This document shows, in pieces, positions 5,635-8,210 of a DNA stretch of 8,210 bases (the stretch's first letter is position 1; each line of letters begins with the position of its first letter). A program made the translations under genes and the position numbers. Under the pieces are notes generated by a model. It was not told where the DNA came from and made no database searches. It was given only the letters and a program-made list of their open reading frames with translations. This DNA is from Acetobacteraceae bacterium (GTDB taxonomy: Bacteria; Pseudomonadota; Alphaproteobacteria; Acetobacterales; Acetobacteraceae). The stretch lies in NCBI GenBank assembly GCA_947446625.1, contig CANFIE010000164.1:1-8210 (forward strand), read 5' to 3'.

Positions 5635-7215
5635 TCAGCTCTTCTCGATATTCCAGTAGAACAGCGCCGGCCCGGGGATGACGCCCTTCAGCGACTTCCG
5701 GTAGGCGATGAGGCTGCGATACTGGCCGAGCGGAATGAGGGTGACGGCCTCGATATGCAGGGCCTCCACCTGCTTCAGCACGCGCTGGCGCTTGGCCGGG
5801 TCGGTCTCGTAGGTCCAGGCTTCCACCAGCGGTGCCATGCGGGCATCGCAGGCCCAACCGAACCAGGCATCGGCGCAGGTGCGGGCGAAGGTGTTGAGCA
5901 GCGGGTTGGCAATGCCGGTCAGCGTGGCATTGGTCACAAAGGCATTCCAGCCGCCCTGGTTGGCCGGGGCGCGAGACGCACGGCGCTGCACCACGGCAGA
6001 CCAGTCCATCACCTGCAGGTCGACGTTCAGGCCCATTTTCTTCATGGCATCGGCCATTACCAGCGCGCCGGGGTGCAGGCTGGCATTGTCGGCCGGGTCC
6101 ATCAGCACAATCGGCTCGCCCTTGTAGCCGGCTTCCACCAGCGCGGCGCGGGCGCGGTCGGGGTTGTATTCCGGCCAGCCGAGTTCACGGAACTGCGTCG
6201 TCTCGGTGCCCGAGCAGCCGAAGATGGCGCCGCATTCGCGCCAGGGCGTGCGGTCACCCACACTGGCCTGCATGAAATCGGCCTGGCGGATGCCGGCCAG
6301 CAGCGCCTGGCGCACCTTCAGGTTGTCAAACGGCGGCAGGGTGTGGTTCAGCGCGCAGAATAGCTGGTAGCCCAGCGGGTCGTTGGACACCACGTTGAGG
6401 TCGGCGCTGCGCTGCATGCGCTGCACCAGGTCCGGCGCCGGGCTTTCCAGCATGTCGAGTTCGCCGGTCAGCAGGCCGTTCATCGCGGTGGCGGCGTCTG
6501 GCGTGTACAGCGATTCCACGCGGTCCACCTTCACCACCTTGCCGCCAGCGGCCTGGCTGGGCGGTTCGCTGCGCGGGATGTAGCGGTCGAAGCGGTCGTA
6601 CACCACCTTCACGCCGGGCACCCATTGCTCGCGCCGGAACACGAAGGGGCCGGAGCCGATGACTTCGCTGATCTGGGTATTGGCGTCGGTCAGGGCCAGG
6701 CGCTCGGGCATCATGAAGGGCACGGTGCTGTCGATTTTGCCCAGTGCGTCGAGCACGAAGCCAACCGGGCGGTTCAGGCGCAGGCGGAAGCTGCGTTCGT
6801 CCACCACATCCATGCCGGCGGTTACGGTGGCCAGGGCCTTGCCCATGCCGTCCTTCTGCGCCCAGCGGCGAATGCTGGCGATGCAGTCCACCGGGCGCAC
6901 CGGGTGGCCATCATGCCATAGCAGCCCGGCGCGCAGGGTGAAGGTCCAGGTCAGGCCATCGGCGCTGGTCTGGTAATGCTCCACCATCTGCGGCCGCGGG
7001 GTGTTGGTGGCATCCAGCGCAAACAGCGTATCCCACACCAGGTAGGCGTGGTTGCGCGTCAGGTAGGTGGTGGTCCAGATCGGGTCGAAGGCGCGCAGAT
7101 CCCCGATGGGGACGCTGCGGATGACCTTGCGACCGGCCTGGGCATTCGCCCGGGCGGAGAGCAGGGCGGGGGCGCCCATCAGGGCTTGCAACAGCGGCCG
7201 GCGGCTGAACGTCAT
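5635..7215 (-). CDS. ABC transporter substrate-binding protein, family 5 (Dpp/Opp/Ni type)
   Basis: This 526-residue periplasmic binding protein has a typical length for the family. The leader has Ser-Arg-Arg-Pro-Leu-Leu at 4-9, a hydrophobic stretch and Ala-rich cleavage candidates (ANA at 23-25 or AQA at 25-27), again Tat-like. Family-5 hallmarks are DGLTWTFTLRAGLLWHDG at 86-103, GSGPF at 187-191, FDNLKVRQAL at 296-305 and YNPDRARAALVEAGY at 350-364. Such proteins bind peptides, nickel, glycosides or other small molecules for DppBCDF-type importers. No such permease or ATPase genes are in the window; they may lie upstream of the amidohydrolase. The start is the ATG at 7215, preceded by AAAGGAG (7230-7224, minus strand) with an eight-base spacer. 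The longer in-frame extension to 7380 runs through the amidohydrolase gene and lacks a leader. A sigma-54 promoter match lies directly upstream, so it may be transcribed independently of the amidohydrolase. The ligand is unknown. Confidence 0.94.
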   Translation of the reverse strand: MTFSRRPLLQALMGAPALLSARANAQAGRKVIRSVPIGDLRAFDPIWTTTYLTRNHAYLVWDTLFALDATNTPRPQMVEHYQTSADGLTWTFTLRAGLLWHDGHPVRPVDCIASIRRWAQKDGMGKALATVTAGMDVVDERSFRLRLNRPVGFVLDALGKIDSTVPFMMPERLALTDANTQISEVIGSGPFVFRREQWVPGVKVVYDRFDRYIPRSEPPSQAAGGKVVKVDRVESLYTPDAATAMNGLLTGELDMLESPAPDLVQRMQRSADLNVVSNDPLGYQLFCALNHTLPPFDNLKVRQALLAGIRQADFMQASVGDRTPWRECGAIFGCSGTETTQFRELGWPEYNPDRARAALVEAGYKGEPIVLMDPADNASLHPGALVMADAMKKMGLNVDLQVMDWSAVVQRRASRAPANQGGWNAFVTNATLTGIANPLLNTFARTCADAWFGWACDARMAPLVEAWTYETDPAKRQRVLKQVEALHIEAVTLIPLGQYRSLIAYRKSLKGVIPGPALFYWNIEKS

Positions 7216-7223
7216 GCGTATCG

Positions 7224-7230
7224 CTCCTTT
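7224..7230 (-). promoter_or_regulatory. Shine-Dalgarno fixing the start of the family-5 binding protein
   Basis: AAAGGAG on the minus strand lies eight bases before the ATG at 7215 and directly precedes a good signal peptide, which settles the start. Confidence 0.85.
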
Positions 7231-7245
7231 GCGTGCTGGGGGCCG

Positions 7246-7260
7246 TGCAAGCCCTGTGCC
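7246..7260 (-). promoter_or_regulatory. Sigma-54 (RpoN) promoter, -24/-12 type, for the family-5 binding protein
   Basis: Read on the minus strand, the sequence is GGCACAGGGCTTGCA. It has the same exact GGCAC-N5-TTGCA core as the promoter at 924-939 and the required 10 bases between the invariant GG (7260-7259) and GC (7248-7247). It deviates from the full consensus TGGCACG-N4-TTGCW at two bases: A for the leading T, and A for the G after CAC. Predicted transcription starts near 7235, about 20 bases before the ATG and just ahead of the Shine-Dalgarno. It sits in the 55-base gap after the amidohydrolase stop codon. An enhancer-binding activator would be required. Confidence 0.7.
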
Positions 7261-7270
7261 TGGGGTGGGG

Positions 7271-8210
7271 CTATAGCGGCATGAAGCCCGGCGGCTTGCT
7301 GAGCTCCGGCCGGGTGGCGAAGAGCTTGGCCCAGGCGGTGCGGCCAATGCGCTCGGCCTCGGCCAGAATCGCGTCCTCATCCATGGTCAGAATGCGATGG
7401 TCGCGCATCACCCATTCGCCATCCACCATCACATCGGTCACGTCGCTCGGCTGACCCTGGTGCAGCCAGGTGGCCACTGGGCGCAACATGGGCCGCATGT
7501 GCGCGCCGGTGGTGCGAACCATGATGAGGTCTGCCTTGTTGCCGGGCGCCAGCCAGCCGCCCTTGGCCTGGCCCATGGCGGCATAGCCGTTGCGGGTGGC
7601 CCAGCGCATGGCTTCCTCGGGGCGCGGCGCGCGGCCATCCTCGCGGCGCACGCGTTCCATGAACAGGCCGGTGCGCATCACCTCCACCATGTCCTCGGCC
7701 ATGTTGTCGCTGCCCATGCCAATGGTGCAGCCCTCGGCCTTCAGGGTGGAGACGCGGGGCGAGAGGCCGCGCCGGGCGGCGATGGCGGAGTTGAACGAGA
7801 CGTTGACCCCGGCCTTGCCCAGCAGCTTTTCCTCCAGCGGCGCCATGCAGCGGCAATGCGCGCACACCAAGCGGTTATGCAGAAAGCCGATGCTGTCGAG
7901 GAACTCGGTGGGCAGCATGTTGTGATGCGCCTGCACCGCCGCCACCTCGCCCCAGATCTGGTTCAGGTGGATGGTGCCGATGGTGTCCAGCTTTTCCTGC
8001 GTGGCGCGCAGCTGGGTGAGGAGTTCGGCGCTGCACATGTCGGGCGCCCAGGCCGAGACGCCGACCGTGATGCGGCCGCCGGCCTTGCCATGCCAGGCGC
8101 TGTGCAGGGCGTGGATGCGCTCCAGCCCCGCTTCACCCAGGGCCTGGTTGCGGATGAAGGCGCGCGGGTCGCCAATGCCGCCGCCCTGGCGGTCCCAGGC
8201 ACGCTCGGCC
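7271..8210 (-). CDS. Amidohydrolase-family metal-dependent hydrolase (AtzA/TrzN/SsnA-like), 5' truncated
   Basis: The reading frame is open from the window edge (last full codon at 8209-8207) to TAG at 7273-7271, giving 313 C-terminal residues of a protein normally about 450-480 long. The N-terminal His-x-His metal site lies outside the window. Visible active-site landmarks, numbered from the edge, are His81 (IHLNQ, expected metal ligand), His118 (VCAHCRCM) and Asp168 (GMGSDNMAEDM, expected metal ligand). A standard C-terminal tail follows (WLAPGNKADLIMV, then DVMVDGEWVMRD). Relatives deaminate or hydrolyse N-heterocycles such as triazines, cytosine and purines. Gln84 sits where the family has a catalytic Glu (His-x-x-Glu), and the usual His-Asn-Pro-x-Ser-Asn segment is replaced by SFNSAIAARRG (138-148), so it is a divergent subgroup of unknown substrate. 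It lies upstream of the family-5 binding-protein gene, 55 bases away on the same strand, and may share a transcript with it. The Met at 8038 is internal, not the start. Confidence 0.9.
   Translation of the reverse strand, partial: AERAWDRQGGGIGDPRAFIRNQALGEAGLERIHALHSAWHGKAGGRITVGVSAWAPDMCSAELLTQLRATQEKLDTIGTIHLNQIWGEVAAVQAHHNMLPTEFLDSIGFLHNRLVCAHCRCMAPLEEKLLGKAGVNVSFNSAIAARRGLSPRVSTLKAEGCTIGMGSDNMAEDMVEVMRTGLFMERVRREDGRAPRPEEAMRWATRNGYAAMGQAKGGWLAPGNKADLIMVRTTGAHMRPMLRPVATWLHQGQPSDVTDVMVDGEWVMRDHRILTMDEDAILAEAERIGRTAWAKLFATRPELSKPPGFMPL

Noticed and set aside
7216..7380. N-terminal extension of the family-5 binding protein to an upstream start at 7380
   Set aside because: It overlaps the amidohydrolase C-terminus, would bury the signal peptide and ignores the AAAGGAG Shine-Dalgarno before 7215.
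7271..8038. Treating the ATG at 8038 as the true start of the amidohydrolase
   Set aside because: The frame stays open to the window edge, and the upstream codons translate to plausible amidohydrolase sequence (for example a GRITVGVSAWAPD strand), so the gene is simply cut by the window.
1..8210. CRISPR arrays, insertion sequences, tRNA/rRNA genes, phage or toxin-antitoxin genes
   Set aside because: No direct repeat arrays, transposase motifs, terminal inverted repeats or RNA gene signatures were found; the window is almost fully occupied by metabolic and transport genes, and no gene-free stretch exceeds 130 bases.

Overview
The window is dense, GC-rich bacterial DNA with long spurious open frames on both strands, very short intergenic gaps, and several exported solute-binding proteins with twin-arginine-like leaders. 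Abundant orphan binding proteins of the Bug/TctC type are typical of soil or plant-associated Proteobacteria. An alphaproteobacterium of the Acetobacteraceae/Rhodospirillales kind (Roseomonas-like) or a betaproteobacterium would fit. This placement is inferred from style and gene content; no rRNA or marker gene is present.

Layout. (1) 1-846, plus strand: the 3' part of a Bug/TctC-family solute-binding protein. (2) 847-972: a short gap holding a strong hairpin and a near-consensus sigma-54 (RpoN) promoter. (3) 973-5515, plus strand: a tightly packed five-gene operon in which every junction overlaps by 1-8 bases. It encodes an SsuA/TauA/NMT1-like binding protein, an ABC permease, an ABC ATPase, an allophanate hydrolase (AtzF type) and a DUF3225/NTF2-fold protein (AtzH/HpxZ type). 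(4) 5516-5634: two strong hairpins between convergent transcription units. (5) 5635-7215, minus strand: a family-5 (Dpp/Opp-like) solute-binding protein with its own sigma-54 promoter match and Shine-Dalgarno. (6) 7271-8210, minus strand: the C-terminal part of a metal-dependent amidohydrolase of the AtzA/TrzN/SsnA/cytosine-deaminase type, running off the window edge.

How it works together (inference). The plus-strand operon looks like a nitrogen-scavenging module. An ABC importer brings in a small nitrogenous compound, probably a ureide or triazine/pyrimidine-derived urea. AtzH would convert 1,3-dicarboxyurea to allophanate, and AtzF would hydrolyse allophanate to ammonia and CO2. The usual partners of AtzH (AtzG and AtzE) and the usual producers of allophanate (urea carboxylase, biuret hydrolase, cyanuric acid hydrolase) are absent from the window, so the entry substrate is unknown. 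The minus-strand pair could supply a related compound and its deamination or ring hydrolysis.

The most notable observation is that both intergenic regions preceding a binding-protein gene carry the same exact core, GGCAC-N5-TTGCA, in the correct orientation and about 20-25 bases upstream of a Shine-Dalgarno. This suggests a convergent pair of sigma-54-controlled, nitrogen-regulated units.
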